Shown here piece by piece: positions 33,652 through 46,599 of a stretch of DNA of 64,000 bases; within the stretch, counting starts at the first letter, position 1, and the number at the start of each line of letters is the position of its first letter. This stretch comes from Gnetum montanum (lineage: Eukaryota > Streptophyta > Gnetopsida > Gnetales > Gnetaceae). A model generated the notes under the pieces. The model had not been told where the DNA came from. It did no database searches and was given only the letters and a program-made list of their open reading frames with translations. The position numbers and the translations under genes are program-made. The stretch lies in contig MNCI01004262.1 in NCBI GenBank assembly GCA_015680685.1, positions 274,912 to 338,911 of the forward strand. The letters are read 5' to 3'.

Positions 33652-36600
33652 ATGTCAAGAAGGAAGGCTCCCACTAAGAACCTTGCCTTGAAAGAGCAAA
33701 ATGCAACTACTCATGGTCTATCACACCTCACACATCTCAAGATTGAAGAAGGTTCCACTATTATCTATCTTAGGTACACAACCTTACCTATTTTTCCCAT
33801 ATATTCCATTTATTCCAACTATTCCATTTATTAGGTTTACTCCATTTTTCAAATCTAGGCTTGTGTATTGGTCTATTTGGAAATTTGTAAAAATTATTGT
33901 AGCTATATGTCATGTATACTTATTTTTGGAATTACTTGGATTTTGCTTTTGTTGTGGAATAAATGGTATTTCCCATGAATTCCATGGATTTTTTGCTTTT
34001 CCCCACCCAGAAAACAATGCCACTTGTGAACTTTTTCCTAAGGACATGGTTATGTTTTTTAATTTTTCAAGGCTATGGAATTATTTTCTACTATTTTCAA
34101 GATGATTAGATTTTTAAACCACTTGATGTTACCTTACGGTTAATTTTTTATGATTTTTTCTGTTAGGTAATGTCAAGTGGGTTTCCCATTCTTGGCTATT
34201 TTCTAGCGTAAGTTTGGCAATTTTTTTTCTATAGCAAACAATTATGAATTTATGAGTTTTAATGTTATAGATTTTTATCTCACCATTCAAGGATTCCAAC
34301 AATGTGGAATCATCAAATTTGGATGGATGGTTTTATTCTAATGATTTTTTTCATTAACTCACTTGAAATGGGATTTTGGCTAGGACAACCATAGGTATGT
34401 CAATTCTACAATTTTTTCTTAAAAACTAGTTAATAATTTCTGTGTTTTCTTATTATGAAATTATAGCTCATGGTTTTATAATTCCAAAGGCTATGGAATC
34501 ATCAAATTTCATTAAGCAATTAATTTTTTATAGATTTTTCCATAGGGTCAGGTGAAATCAAGGTTTTATTTCTATTATGCATTTATCCCTATGAAGATGG
34601 GCAATGGTGAGACTTTGAAAAATTTCCTCAATCAATGTTCCATGTTCTCAAGGATTAGCTGAAGTGTTGGGAAGAGCTTAGAGGTGGTTTGGATTAAATT
34701 AAAAAAAAATTAATATTCTTTTATCAGTTGTTTACTATAGCTAGTCTAATTTTGATGTTGTTGTCATTCAATTCCATTGAATTTTGGTTTATGGGCTTAG
34801 GTTGTGTTCTGAGTTTTTCTAAGCATGGAATTTAACATGAAAACTAAAATGATAGTTCTACACTATCACTTTCATGTTTTTTATTCTAAATTTTCAATTC
34901 CATATTTCTGGTTATGAACTTTCATTTTCACATTTTTTTATTTTAAACTATCATTTCTATTTAAATGTGAACTGTTCCCTTCAGTATTTCACCTAAGTGT
35001 TATTTTCCTGTTGAAATGTTATTTACTTGTAGACCTAGGTTTTTATGTTCACATGACATGGTAATTGTGATGTTTTTGGTATTATGAAGTCTTAATTTCA
35101 ATTTGCAAGATTATAACAATTATGTGTTGGATGATATAGGGCATTGTTGAAGCACATTTTGGTTGTTATAGACCTTATGGATATCTTGTGATGTATTCAT
35201 GTCCCTATTCCTAACACTTCAACCCCTAACATGGAGTGGAAAAATCATTTCCTATGGATCAGGCCAGGAGAAAGCAAGTTCCAGATTTACCTACTCCAGA
35301 ACTTTAGTGTGATGATTTGGTCACATTTGGCTTCCAAAATAGTAGTAGCCATTGTTGAAACCATTGTGCATCACTCCTCAAGTATGATCATCAAGTCCCT
35401 GCTTGATGATGCTGAGGTCTATGCAAAGGGTAAAGTACATGATAACACAACCACTATGGGCACTCACAAATTATCAAAAAGTTGGGAGATGCTTGAGTTC
35501 AGGTAATACAACATGGACAACACCTTGCTACTGAGCCATTGCATGCATACCTTGTTCCAAAACCCTTTAGGCACTATCTATTATATATAGGGGTATGTGT
35601 AGTTGTTATAATTTTTGTTTTCAATTTTAGATGTTATTTTCCTTTTTTTATTAAGTTATAATAATTTTCATTATTTCACTTGCCTACAAGTATAGGATAA
35701 GGCTATTTACCCTTGGCCCAAACATCAATGGGGGTGTTCACCAAAAGTCCAATAATAAGGCTTGAGGTGATGGAATAATTGAAGGATGAGTTTGATAATT
35801 ACATTAAATGTCATCCTAAGGCCTACATGAGGTGTCTAACAAATGGGATGACTCAAGGTCGGTGGAAAAACCCATCTCATGATGTAGAATCAAATCCATC
35901 TCCTAAAGCTTCAAGGATGCCTTTATCATATAGGCAAAGTGAGTATATTTATTTGTTAATTTTGGTTATCTCTGGTCATTGTGTTATTTAGACTTTGGTT
36001 ATTTAATTTGATAATATTTGTTATTCTTTGTTTTACACAATGCACCTATGTCAAGACTACTGGCTCATTTTTCATTATGGTGTAGGGGTTGTGCCATAAT
36101 TTTAAGTGACTATAATCACTTTAGGATACACTAAGGACACATTAACCCTCAAGTTTGATGAGGTGGAACCTGCCCAATATTGGTTGGCTGAATCATGCAC
36201 CCAAGGCTATTTAGGCAAGGATCATTCACGCAGGCCTACTTAACATCTTCATGGCCCCAAGCCCTATCATTTACATTGCAAAAATGGTTAACATCATTCA
36301 CTCCTTTAGTAAAGGAGTCAATAGGTTTGTCCCCCATGTTCATGATATGACTGTTACCTTGGATGTTAATGAATCCACCTTCTATGACCTCTTTGCTATT
36401 TCCAATGAGGGCATGATGATTACCATCAAAAAGGGAAGGAGGTGGATTGTTGAAAGAAAGTTGAAAAGTGGTTAAACACTCATCATGATCATAAGGGATT
36501 CTCTCTAAGATAGTTCCAGGTTCTAGCAACTAGAGAGATATATCTCCTATTTTGATCCCATGTGTTTCCTAAGTTTCTTTCACAAGAAAAGGTAATGGGC

Positions 36601-38797
36601 ATTGAGCAAGCATGAACCATAAAGAAGGTCCTAACCGAGGGCTCCTAATTCAACTAAGTTGCTCATTTGGTTTGTGGACTACAAAGTGAAATCCTAAAGC
36701 TCCAAGAAAATCTCATAAAAAAGTGTCATGTGCATTTCACATTCTTTGCAGCTTATCTACAAATATTTGTGAAGTCCCTCATAGTGAGAAAGAATGGGTG
36801 ATGGGTGACTCAGGCCCCATCCCAACTCATCAATCCTTGAATAAAGCATCTTGTCCAAGCCATGCATGCCTAGGATCCATCAGAGGATGTGGGAAAATTG
36901 TTGTTCATCATTACCAAAAGCTTTGATGGGAAATGTTGTGCATCCCCTAATAGCATGGGGAGAGAGCCAAGTGTTGAATAAGGGAATGTTGAAATAGCTA
37001 AAAAGTTACTTGCCAAAGCTAAGGTTTCAGCTAGAGCAAAACTTAAGAGGCCTCTAATTGATGAGATAGCACCAGTTTTAGAGGAGCCCTTAAAGAGAAG
37101 ATTAATCATCAAGCTTAACCGGGTGCATGATGGAGTCAAAGGTACATTCTATTTATTTTATTGTTCTTTTTTTTGAAGTTATATTTTAAGTTAGGATTTT
37201 GGTAATGTAGGAAAAATGGGTTAACTTGTTCTACCTTGTGCAATTGCTATTCTTACAAGCAAACAATAGGACCAGGAGGCCACAACAATAGTAGTAGCAG
37301 CTAAGGCAGAATAAAGGTGTCAAGAGAAGGAAGCATTACAACATCATGAGGATGAGGGTCTATCTCATTCTCATTTGGATAACTTTCATGCCTTGTTCAG
37401 GGATTCATAGCTAGATGAACCCCCTACCATCATACCAAAGGATCTCTTAGGTACCTATAGTTCTTGGTTTAATATGATGTTATTATCTTTGACCTTGGTC
37501 ATCAGTTGTTAATTGCTTATTATGTTTGTTGCATCCTCAAGCTGATACTTCTACTTCCACCTTCTGCATGCAACCATGGATGGATACCCTTCATAAGACT
37601 GAGTTCATGTAGGATGTAGTTAAGGACATGATTAATCGATTGCAATAGATAGCTCTAGAAGTTGGTAAGAGTTCTAACTCATTTTTCCTTTGTTGTTTAC
37701 ACATTCTTGGTTTTCATTCAATTTTAATGGTTATATAATTTTTATTATCTTTCATTTTTTAAGTTGTAAACTAGTTTTATGTGACTACTTTTTTTTTTAT
37801 TTATTATCATTTATAGTGCCTAAGTTGAGGTGGGATCCTAATTGGGATGTAGAGATCAATGCACTACCTACCCTACCTCCTATTGAGTAAATGTCCTAGA
37901 TAAGTTATATGAGCTTGCCACTTCATGTGCACTCTCATGTGCAAAATCTTTATGGGAATGTAGAGGTTCCAATGAGTTCCTATGAGAGCAAGTTGTAGTG
38001 CTAAGGAGAGAGAATCAAAAGCTAACAGAGGTAAAAGATCTCAAGGATCCCAAGGAGTTCATGGAGGCCCAAGTAACCAACAAGGACTCCTTGCACACTA
38101 AGGAGATAACTTAGGTCCTCTACTGGAATGCTATTCACAGCAAGGTTTCCCTTGCCCAAGAGGTAGAAAAATAGAAGTTGTAAGGCTGGTAAATGAAAGG
38201 ACTATTATAATTAAGTTCTTGATTAGGACTGAGCACAAAAGGATCACAAGAGGTAATACAAGGCCGAGTAGGATGCCTACCTCAAGTGGCTACAAGATGA
38301 ATCTATAGAACAATGCTAATCAAAATTGTTTATGAAGGGGATTAATTTGGAACAAGTCTACAAGTTATTTGCAGATAGTTTGGTTGTGGATAACTCCCTT
38401 GTTCAACAAATGACCACTACTTCAGGGGAGGTAACCACCTCCACTTTCTCACATGGGCCCCCCACATAGAGTGGCATCAATGAGAGCAACATCCTTATCA
38501 ATTTTAATCATGGGGAAGTAGACTAGGCTAACATGATCAAAGACCACCTCCTCCACCATCTAAAGGTTGATCTTCAGAATTTTCAAGCAAAGTATGTTGC
38601 TCCAAATCCTAGTCCAGTATGTTTATTTTAGTTTTGCTATGGTTTACTCTACTTTTACTTAAGTTATTAACTTGGTTTTATATACATTGATTACTAATTA
38701 TCTTTATGTTGTTATATTACAAGCACCAAGCAATATCAATGACCCTAGTGATGAGGGTGGAAATGACCCTCCAACTCCTCCTCTAGATGTCTCCTAG
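33652..38797 (+). pseudogene. Antisense cassette gene, ten exons (copy C)
   Basis: Opposite in strand to copy C and located after its protease. Exons by comparison with copy D: 33652-33773, 35140-35502, 35536-35592, 35696-35938, 36086 to about 36716, 36752-37141, 37270-37450, 37542-37664, 37817-38616, 38724-38797. Most junctions keep GT...AG; the exon-5 donor is decayed. Exon sum is about 2.98 kb. Readable blocks: THGLSHLTHLKIEEGST (exon 1), FQIYLLQNFSVMIWSHLA (2), MTVTLDVNESTFYDLFAI (5), YLQIFVKSLIV (6), an Arg/Lys-rich LKRRLIIKLNRV (6), DNFHALFRDS (7) and NINDPSDEGGNDPPTPP plus LDVS and a stop (10). Exon 9 is a long coiled coil. Exon 5 to 6 (TEGS-FN-VAHLVCGLQSEI) has the look of plant-transposon-type domains. 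Each exon carries stops. Function unknown. Confidence 0.75.
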
Positions 38798-39149
38798 CAT
38801 CATCCACTAGCTGGTTTTAGTTCTTCTTGTTGATGATGTTTGATGTTGACTTTGATGTTGTTATGGCTAGTGTTAGCCAATTATTTAGTTGTTGAAATTT
38901 TCATTATTTATTATTTAAACATTTTGTCATACCATGTGCCATGGTTATTTCATTGTAGACATTTAAATTTTAAGTTTAAGTTTCTATTTTTATTATATCA
39001 TTCTAGCATTATGGTCTTATTTATATTATGATTTTATGGTTTTACATTATAATTATGATTTATGGCTACATTGGCTATCTTGGTTTAATGTAATAAAAGG
39101 TTGAAATAGCTAAGTAATAAGGACGTAGACTAAAACAAATACAAGTTAA

Positions 39150-39265
39150 AATATTGTTTGCTAGTTTTAGGCCATGGTGGGTCATACGATATTTACCAAT
39201 TTTAGGCTATGGCTAGCCCTCATGGTTTTGCTAGTTTAAGACCTTTGCAAGTCATGCGATAAAGG
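39150..39265. repeat. Cassette-flanking GTTTTAGGCC repeats, pro side (copy C)
   Basis: Three to four units such as GCTAGTTTTAGGCCATGG and GCTAGTTTAAGACCTTTGC lie between the antisense gene end and the protease frame, at the same place as 18620-18830 in copy B. Confidence 0.75.
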
Positions 39266-39479
39266 AAAACATAAAAAATTTTATGGATTTTTTAAGTTTT
39301 AAAACTTTTATAATGTTTTTATTTTTAATAAAAAGAAAAGAAAAGGCTTTAAAAGTAAAAATCCAAAACCAAACTAAACTCTAAGTTATAAGCAAATTTA
39401 ACTTTAATATAAAGCAAACGTAAAATGTAAACTAGGCTAAAAGGATACAAGTACATATCATTACATGGTCATAGGTGCA

Positions 39480-40345
39480 TGGGGTAGGATGACCAGGGGT
39501 ATACATCACTTATGCATATATTTCCTAGTCTTTGAGAGATTAGGGAATGTATATACTCTATGTTATACAAGCTTGTATTCCCCATAACCTTCACTAATGA
39601 TGTCAAAGGGGAGCTCTTCCCATGGTGTGTCAATAGGTTAATCAATGTTCATCCTGGCCTCTTTCACCACCTTGAGCTTTTTGATTTTGCAACTAATAGT
39701 AAGAGTTTCTTCCTGAAACTCCACTTTGGACCCCTATTCTATGTCAACATTGTTAGCAACTGGGGGGGCCAAACTATCACTATGGATGATTATTTTACCT
39801 CCCTTGTAGGGCAGGTGAAAGTCTTGGTGAATAGGTAAAGACATAGCCCATAATTGAGCTAGCTAAGGTCTTCTTAGAATGAGGTTGAATCCTACTATTT
39901 CCTCTACCACCAAGAAGTTTGCTATTGTGGGAACTTGTTCCCCTACCACAAAATCCCCATGATCCATTGAAGGATTTAAGGACTAAATTCATCATGTGTT
40001 GCATTTTCTCTATCAGGCCCAAACACATAATGATGGTATAAGATATAATGTTTGTTACTACCCCATCATTAACATGCATACTATGAACTTTATAGTGTCC
40101 AACTCTTATCGTTATAAAGAGGGATGCCTTGGTTACCTCGCTATGTTGGGGGTTTGTCTTGATTTTGCTATCGTGAAACACTAATGATGTTGATATCACT
40201 TTCCTAGGTGAATAAAGAACCATCATTGCATTAATGGATTCTTCATTAGCAAGGATTTCCTCACTAATAGGAATAGAGGTCAACATCTTAAATAGTGCTT
40301 CATGATGTGTAGCAAAAGTTATGACTAGGTCATACAAGCTCAAGG
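39480..40345 (-). pseudogene. Tat protease region, copy C
   Basis: An open stretch from 40343 to 39795 (182 codons, the longest open frame in the window) starts MSLYDLVITFATHHEALFKM and includes the protease active-site region MHVNDGVVTNIIS, where the Asp-Gly pair of the catalytic triplet is kept. After KSFNGS the frame shifts; the expected ILGRPW region falls near 39870. The frame ends near 39500 in a GEY-type motif shared with B and D. It processed Gag-Pol. It is inactive through the frameshift. Confidence 0.83.
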
Positions 40346-42970
40346 TTGTATTTTACTATTTTAGAGATAGACTAACCTATTTCATTGCATTTACGAAGTT
40401 CTTGTTGTTAGTTACAAGGTTTTCATTCTTGTTGTTACAGACTTCCTCCATGCAGTCCAAAATGCATACTTCATGTTTAGGGTATTGTGGCCTTGCCTCT
40501 TTCCCTTTCTCTTGGGACATAGGATTCTCCCATGGTTCACTAGTTGAAGTAGCCTAGGTAATTGGATCATGGGCATAGATGCAATGGAAGTGGGCCTCAA
40601 CGAGTCCATATCCTTTCATCCCTTAGCTTACTTATTGTTCTTATTCTTAGGCCTTTATGCATGCTTCTTTCTTTGTTTGGTTGGTGATTTCTTGTTGTCT
40701 TTGTTCGGTTGGGAAGAAGAAGTTGCCATGTTAGCCATCATGGGAGGTCATTATTCAACTATGTGGGTGGACTTGGTTATAGTGAGAGGGGGAGGTACTT
40801 GGAATAAAAAAGGCTCTTTAGGAGGCTTTGGTGATGGAACCCTTACAACAAAGGAGGACCTTGAACTTGTGGAAGTTGAAGGACACCTTTCGCTACAAGG
40901 AAGTACCCAAATCACAAAAAGTTCCCTCATAGGCCTTGGATCATTGTTACTATTAAACACTACTATGGTATACAAACTATTATTGGCATTTAATGGATCT
41001 TTGTATACATGCATCAACTAGTTTTGAGGCCTAACTGAGTTGGAAGCATCAAGAACTAGCTCATCCCTATGTAGCATCTTTTATAGATCATCTTTTAATG
41101 TGAGGCAAAAATCAATATCATGACCTAGCAACTAATGATAGTGGAAAAAGTAGTTAAGCTTAAAACATCTAGGTAATGAAGGATCATCTTTGGTTGGTTG
41201 AGTGGGATCCTTCACTATCTCACATATCCTCTCATGCCTCTTATGGGTATTTTCAATCATTTGCTTATATCATATCCTCCCACTCTTTAATAATTGGTCT
41301 AATAGTTTTAATGCCTTTAAGGGTAACCTAGTGTACTTGGTCTAGTCTTTTTGCTTAAAGTTGGACCTTGAAGTAGTCGATGCAAAGGTTCCAAATGTTG
41401 AAGGTTGCTTATTATTATTAGCAAGGGCCTTGAGTTGGTTACTTCTTAGTCCCTGGGTGGTTGTCTTATTCTCTTTTGCTACAATGGCCACCGCTACGTT
41501 GTTTTCTCTACCCTCTCCTTGTCCTTTCATGTATGTCAGCTTTTATATGTTAGATAGGCTAGGTCATGGCTAGTGTCCATGCCATCCTTTATGTTTTTGA
41601 TTTGTAAAAATGCCTAACTAAGTCACCATGGATCAAGGTAGTACAATTTCAACTTGATGAATTCATTAGCCACCCCCTTGAAGATAGCTAAAAGGTGAGT
41701 TTCAACTATCAGTTCCAAAATCTTGTTTAGCAAAGTGTTCCATTATTGAATGAACTTTTGCACTAGTTCAAGGGGCCTTTTCTTGACCTTCATTAGCTAT
41801 TCAAGGATGGTAACACATTTCAAGTTATACTTGAAATAGTTAAGAAATTGCAAAATTAGATCTTCCTAAGAGAATATGGATACTCTTGGCAAGGCACAAT
41901 ACTAATCTAGGGCCTCTCTTGTAAGAGACATAGGGAATATTCTCATGATTGTGTGGCCAAGCTTGTAGTAACAAGCACTTAGAATGGAAGGTTATGAGAT
42001 GAGAGTTAGGGTTACCTTTGCCATTGTACTTGGTGAACTACAATATGAGGACACCAAGGGGAAGAGCTAGTGGTGGGATTGCAAGACTAATGGAATCATA
42101 CTAATAGAAATTCATAATCTTTATAGTTTGAGATGTGGAAGCTTTGAGCCTCCTTATCTCTTCAGTTAAGTCTTGGATCATCTAGAAACCTTGATCCAGT
42201 CCTTGAGGTACCCCTATCAAGCTGTGGGGTTTGCATAGAAGGCTATGGTATATGCTAGGAGGTCTATGGCCTCACACTATGTTGCAGCACCAAGGGGAGA
42301 GGTTGGATCATCATAGTGGTGGGCAACCTAAACAAAGAGAAAGATATCTATGCTTGTATCTAGGGGCACAAAGGGGACAAAGGGGGTGTGTGACCTTTGG
42401 ATCACCTAAGGTCCCACGGTGGGCCTCATTTGGATGGAAAATGAGTTAGTGGCAACCACAATCATCAATGAGGGCCACACAAGCAGTGGCTATGTGGTGA
42501 AAGGCATGGTGACAGGGAAGGTTATTATTTGTAGCACCATTTGTGTTTGGTGCATGGCTATAATGGCCATTAACCCAAACTTGGTCAGATAGGAGGGAGT
42601 GAAGACTAGGAAACCTATCCTATGAAAGAGGTGAGGGGGGTTAAAGAAGGCATCGTGGCTTTTAGAGTTAATTGTTGGAACAACCCTCCCATGAGATTCT
42701 CATGTTTGGACTCAGCCTTAAACTCATCCTCTTCTTCCTACTACTCATATGAGCTAGTCTTTCTGTTGTCTTACATCCATCTCAATCAGTTGAAATAGGA
42801 TGCAATCATAGGTTTCCATTAAGAATATTTTATCATATGGGGAAGGAATGTATTCCTTCCCGTCATAGTGTATGAGCTCATATTTTCTTTCTGGCTTTTG
42901 CTTCCATTCTTAGAATTAGCATGTCATCCAAAATTTCCATGCAAATGAAGTTGTAATGATCTTCATTTAT
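40346..42970 (-). pseudogene. Tat gag, copy C
   Basis: Broken gag homologous to copies A, B and D. The N-terminal ELI-Y-GKEYIPS-like segment lies near 42880, the coiled segment and PISL motif near 42100-42060, capsid remnants at 41950-41640, a basic linker rich in Asn/Gln at 41530-41340, and the C-terminal VYKDPLNANNSLYTIVVF and Pro/Ser/Val-rich tail at 41010-40760. Many frameshifts. The capsid packages element RNA. Confidence 0.82.
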
Positions 42971-44400
42971 CCTTGAGAACATAGGTCTTCATCCCCTAAG
43001 CCTTAGTGGTTATCTACATTTAGCTACAACAGGATCCTTGAGGTCATACACCATGACGACCTATTTGACTAGATGTGTTGTTAGTGAAGTTAAAAGGATA
43101 AATAGCAGACTAGTTAAATGAAATTGTCAAAAAATGTTTTTCACTTTTTTTTGTTACTATTTTTAGTAAAAATGTAATAAGTAGGATAATCCACTAACAT
43201 AGTTAACCAAAAATGGAAAGGTCATGAGAAATTTCTTCTATGGAATACTACACAATAGATGGTCATGTATTGTGTAGTAGATAGGGCACTTACCAACCAA
43301 GCTAAGTGGTGAGAACGGTTTTCCTAGCAACAAAATTAGACTTCCAAAATGAAAACTGGGCTTTGAAATGGACAAGGGATTTTGAAATGGAATATAGCTT
43401 CTAGTATGAAATTGGATTTTAGATTTGGAAATGTGTTAACTACGCTAATTTGAAGGATACCAACAACTCCTATGAAAGTGTAGTGGAAACACCTAACTCA
43501 CTTACCACAACTCTGTTGAGGTGTGCAGGAAAGGCTTTGGATGGCAATGAAATATTTTGGCAAGTTTTAGGATTGGAAACATTGCAAACTTGGTATTGGG
43601 AAAAGATTGAAAAATGGTTTATGGCTAAGAATTTGGATGGAGGCCCTCCTTCTATTACTAGAAAACTATTGGACCTAGAAAATTCAATTGCTAGAATAGA
43701 AATCAAAATATCCCAAGTGCTAGAACAATTTTAGCCTCAACTCCCAAGGACCTCCAGAAATGGAATTCAAGGCACTCTAGATAGTCTAGTTGATCACCCA
43801 ACGACTTACCAATGTGTCAAATGTAAATGGAAATGAGATTGTAGATCCAGAATGGAAAAAGACACATAAATGAAAACATGAACTCAAATTTGCCTTATAA
43901 TGAACTATGACTTTATTGAAATGGATAATAACATGGCAATTTCAAAAAGTATAAATGTTTTTGTAAGTGCACAAGAAGTCACTTGAAGGAGGTTGAAGTC
44001 TATTGTAACTTGTGGTCTACACTTGAAACTCAATGATCCAGGTACTTCCTAGCTTTAATTTTCAATAACTCTACACTAGCTTCCACCAGAATTAGCAACT
44101 ATGGTCAAAAATTGGTATTCCAACTTTGGTGTAATGGTATTATGTGGAAGTCTCTATGCCCAATGTAGATACCATTTTTGCTCAAATGGGTTACAAGGTT
44201 ACAAGAAACCTTGGTTGCAAGATTCTTTGAAGTGCTAATACTCAAAGAAGTTGGGAACAAGTTATTCTGCTATGTTCTTCAAGGTTCTAGAAATGAGTTA
44301 TAGTGTTGTTATTCCAAAGTGGTAGAATTGAAATAGATGTCTATGTTTAGGTTTTATAAATGTGGAATCGCTATTTTTGGGACCTACACATCATTGTCAT
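42971..44400 (-). repeat. LTR and leader of copy C, cut by copy D
   Basis: Homologous to 1081-3430 upstream of the copy A gag. The match stops at 44400, where the LTR of copy D begins with TGAAACACCA, so D inserted here. An open frame at 43450-43734 has no supporting homology beyond the LTR match. The remainder of this LTR beyond D is outside the window. Confidence 0.65.
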
Positions 44401-46500
44401 TGAAACACCACCAAATCCAGACTACAACATCCCAACTGCAAATTTTTCTAAGTGTTGGGACTACACTCTCCACTACCCAAGAGCATAGTCAACCTCTCGT
44501 GGAGAGCATAGTCAACACAAAGGTCATTTCTTGCAATTTTCTCTAAGCGCTAAAACTATGCTCAACCCCAATTGAGAGCATAGTTATCCTCTTGTAGAGA
44601 GCATAATCAACAAAGAGCAAGGATTTTGCAAATTTTTTGTCTAAGTCCTAGGACTATACTTTCCACCAACCTAGAGCATAGTTAGGCTCCAATGGAGAGT
44701 GTAGTCAGCACAAGGTCATTTTTTCATCTTTTTCTTCTAAGTGTGGGACTACGCTATCCCCTAGTCTAGAGTGTAGTCAAGCGTAGTCAGCCAAAATAGT
44801 CTCCAATGACCTCCACAACATAGTAGCGATGCTCAGCTTAGCTCCAAAATGTAGTCAACTCACCTTTGGCAAGCATAGTTGGCAAAATATTTTTTTGTAT
44901 CCCCTTTTGCCCCCAAAATTGTAACTACGCTCAACCCCACACAAGAGCGTGAAGAGTGTAGTCCTATGGAGGGTAGCCTTAGAGTCTTATTTTTCAAGTA
45001 CCTTATGGTCTTCTTAACATAGACATGTAGTTGGAAGCATAGTCATAGTCTCACAATCTCACAAAGTCTAACAAAGCATAATAAAGCATAACACCACCAG
45101 CCTAGTGGAGAGCATAGTCCCAACTGTCCCCTTTTGCCATGTGGTAGTCATCCTACATTCCATGCTAATCCTAAACCTATAAATACCCATGCCCTCAATG
45201 TTTTCAAGATTGGAAAATTTTAAAGCTGGCTCATTTTTGGCATGAGCAAATCTAGGGAGTTCTTGGGAGAGAACCAAAGGCATATTGGCAAATTTGCAAA
45301 CCACCATAGTCCACCAAAACACCACAACCAATGGTACATTGTGCAGCCAATCCAACAGATGTAGACACCCCAGCAAAGTGTTAGTCTTCACAGCCAGACA
45401 CCTTTGAGACTCTGACTATGTTGTCCACTATGCCTATTGTACATTGTGTACCTTCTAACCCCCTTTGGTGTTAACTACACTCAACCCCATTTGAGTTGGT
45501 GTTCTGCTTCTCTCTCTCTCTTTCTTTGCATGTTTCGTACTTTACCTACATTTTTCATTATTTTACCTCATAGCTATGCCTAAAACTATGCTTTAGTGGT
45601 GGTCTCCATGCATTAGCACCATCCATTTCGTTGAAACTCCTAACTACACTTGACCCCATTGACACCGTTAACACCATAAACACCACCTACACACTTAAAA
45701 GTATTTTGCATTAGCACTGTGGCTATGCTGCACCCTCGTTGCATTTAGTAAGTCCCTATTTGATTAGCCAAACCATCTAGGGCACCCTGTCTCTACCTCC
45801 AATAGGCCCTCACATGAATTCGGGGTTAGGTTGTGCACTCATGAACCTTGGTGTTCCAACAATCGATGTTTTTAATTATTATAGTTTTTGGCTCTAGAAG
45901 GAGAACCAATTTTAATTTTTAGACTCCATTGTGGTTGTCTCATGTGCTCTCTACACCATAGTTTCTAGCTTTGGGCTAGTGTAGACCGTAATGCCCCTAT
46001 GGACCTATTGCACATGCAGCAGTAGCTAGATCTCAAGCCAACGCAAGCATTTTCTACCAACCGATTAGCATCGATTGGACCCTATAGTCAGTTCCCTAGG
46101 AACCCCAAGTAGTAATCCAAAGCACACATATCCACTATCTATCAAATTCTTTATGCTTTCAATTAGGTGTAGTCATCTCTAGCATAGAGAGCATAGTCAG
46201 CTTTCTAGCGTAGAGAGCATAGTTAGCTCCAGCATAGAGAGCATAGTCAGCTTTCTTGCATAGAGAGCATAGTTAGTTCCAGCATAAAGAGTGTAGTCAA
46301 CTCTCTAGTTTAGAGAGCATAGTTAGCATACTTAGTGGTGTTAGTAGTATTTCACGATCAGAAACCCTTATAGTCCCCTCTTACAACTCAATCTGCATCC
46401 ATGAACCTAAAATAACCTTCAACATCAATCCTAAGCATAGTTGTCATCTTGCCCATCCAACAAGAAACTAGGATTGACAACCCTGGGAATCCTATAATGG
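44401..46500 (+). repeat. 5' LTR of Tat copy D
   Basis: Starts TGAAACACCACCAAATC and aligns with 62511-63211 at the other end of D over 700 bp. It holds a TATAAATACC promoter at 45178-45187 and arrays of ACTA(C/T)GCTCTCC...AGAGCATAGTC words (44430-44960) plus a 25-bp tandem array (46150-46335). The right end is set only approximately, about 100 bp before gag, as in copy B. Confidence 0.75.
46150..46335. repeat. 25-bp tandem AGAGAGCATAGTC array
   Basis: Six to seven units of about 25 bp (TAGCATAGAGAGCATAGTCAG and variants with CGTAG or TTAG) lie at the right side of the copy D 5' LTR. They amplify one arm of the hairpin word seen throughout this LTR family. Confidence 0.85.
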
Positions 46501-46599
46501 TGGAGCCAAGTCAATCCCTTAGGTTGTGTAGTCAAGACCCAAAGTACGCTATGCTAAGCAACGAGTAATACAACTTTATATGCACAAAGACTCAAGTAG

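Noticed and set aside
33701-34105. 134-codon Phe-rich frame after the E LTR
   Set aside because: It overlaps exon 1 of the copy C antisense gene in another frame and then runs into its T-rich intron 1.
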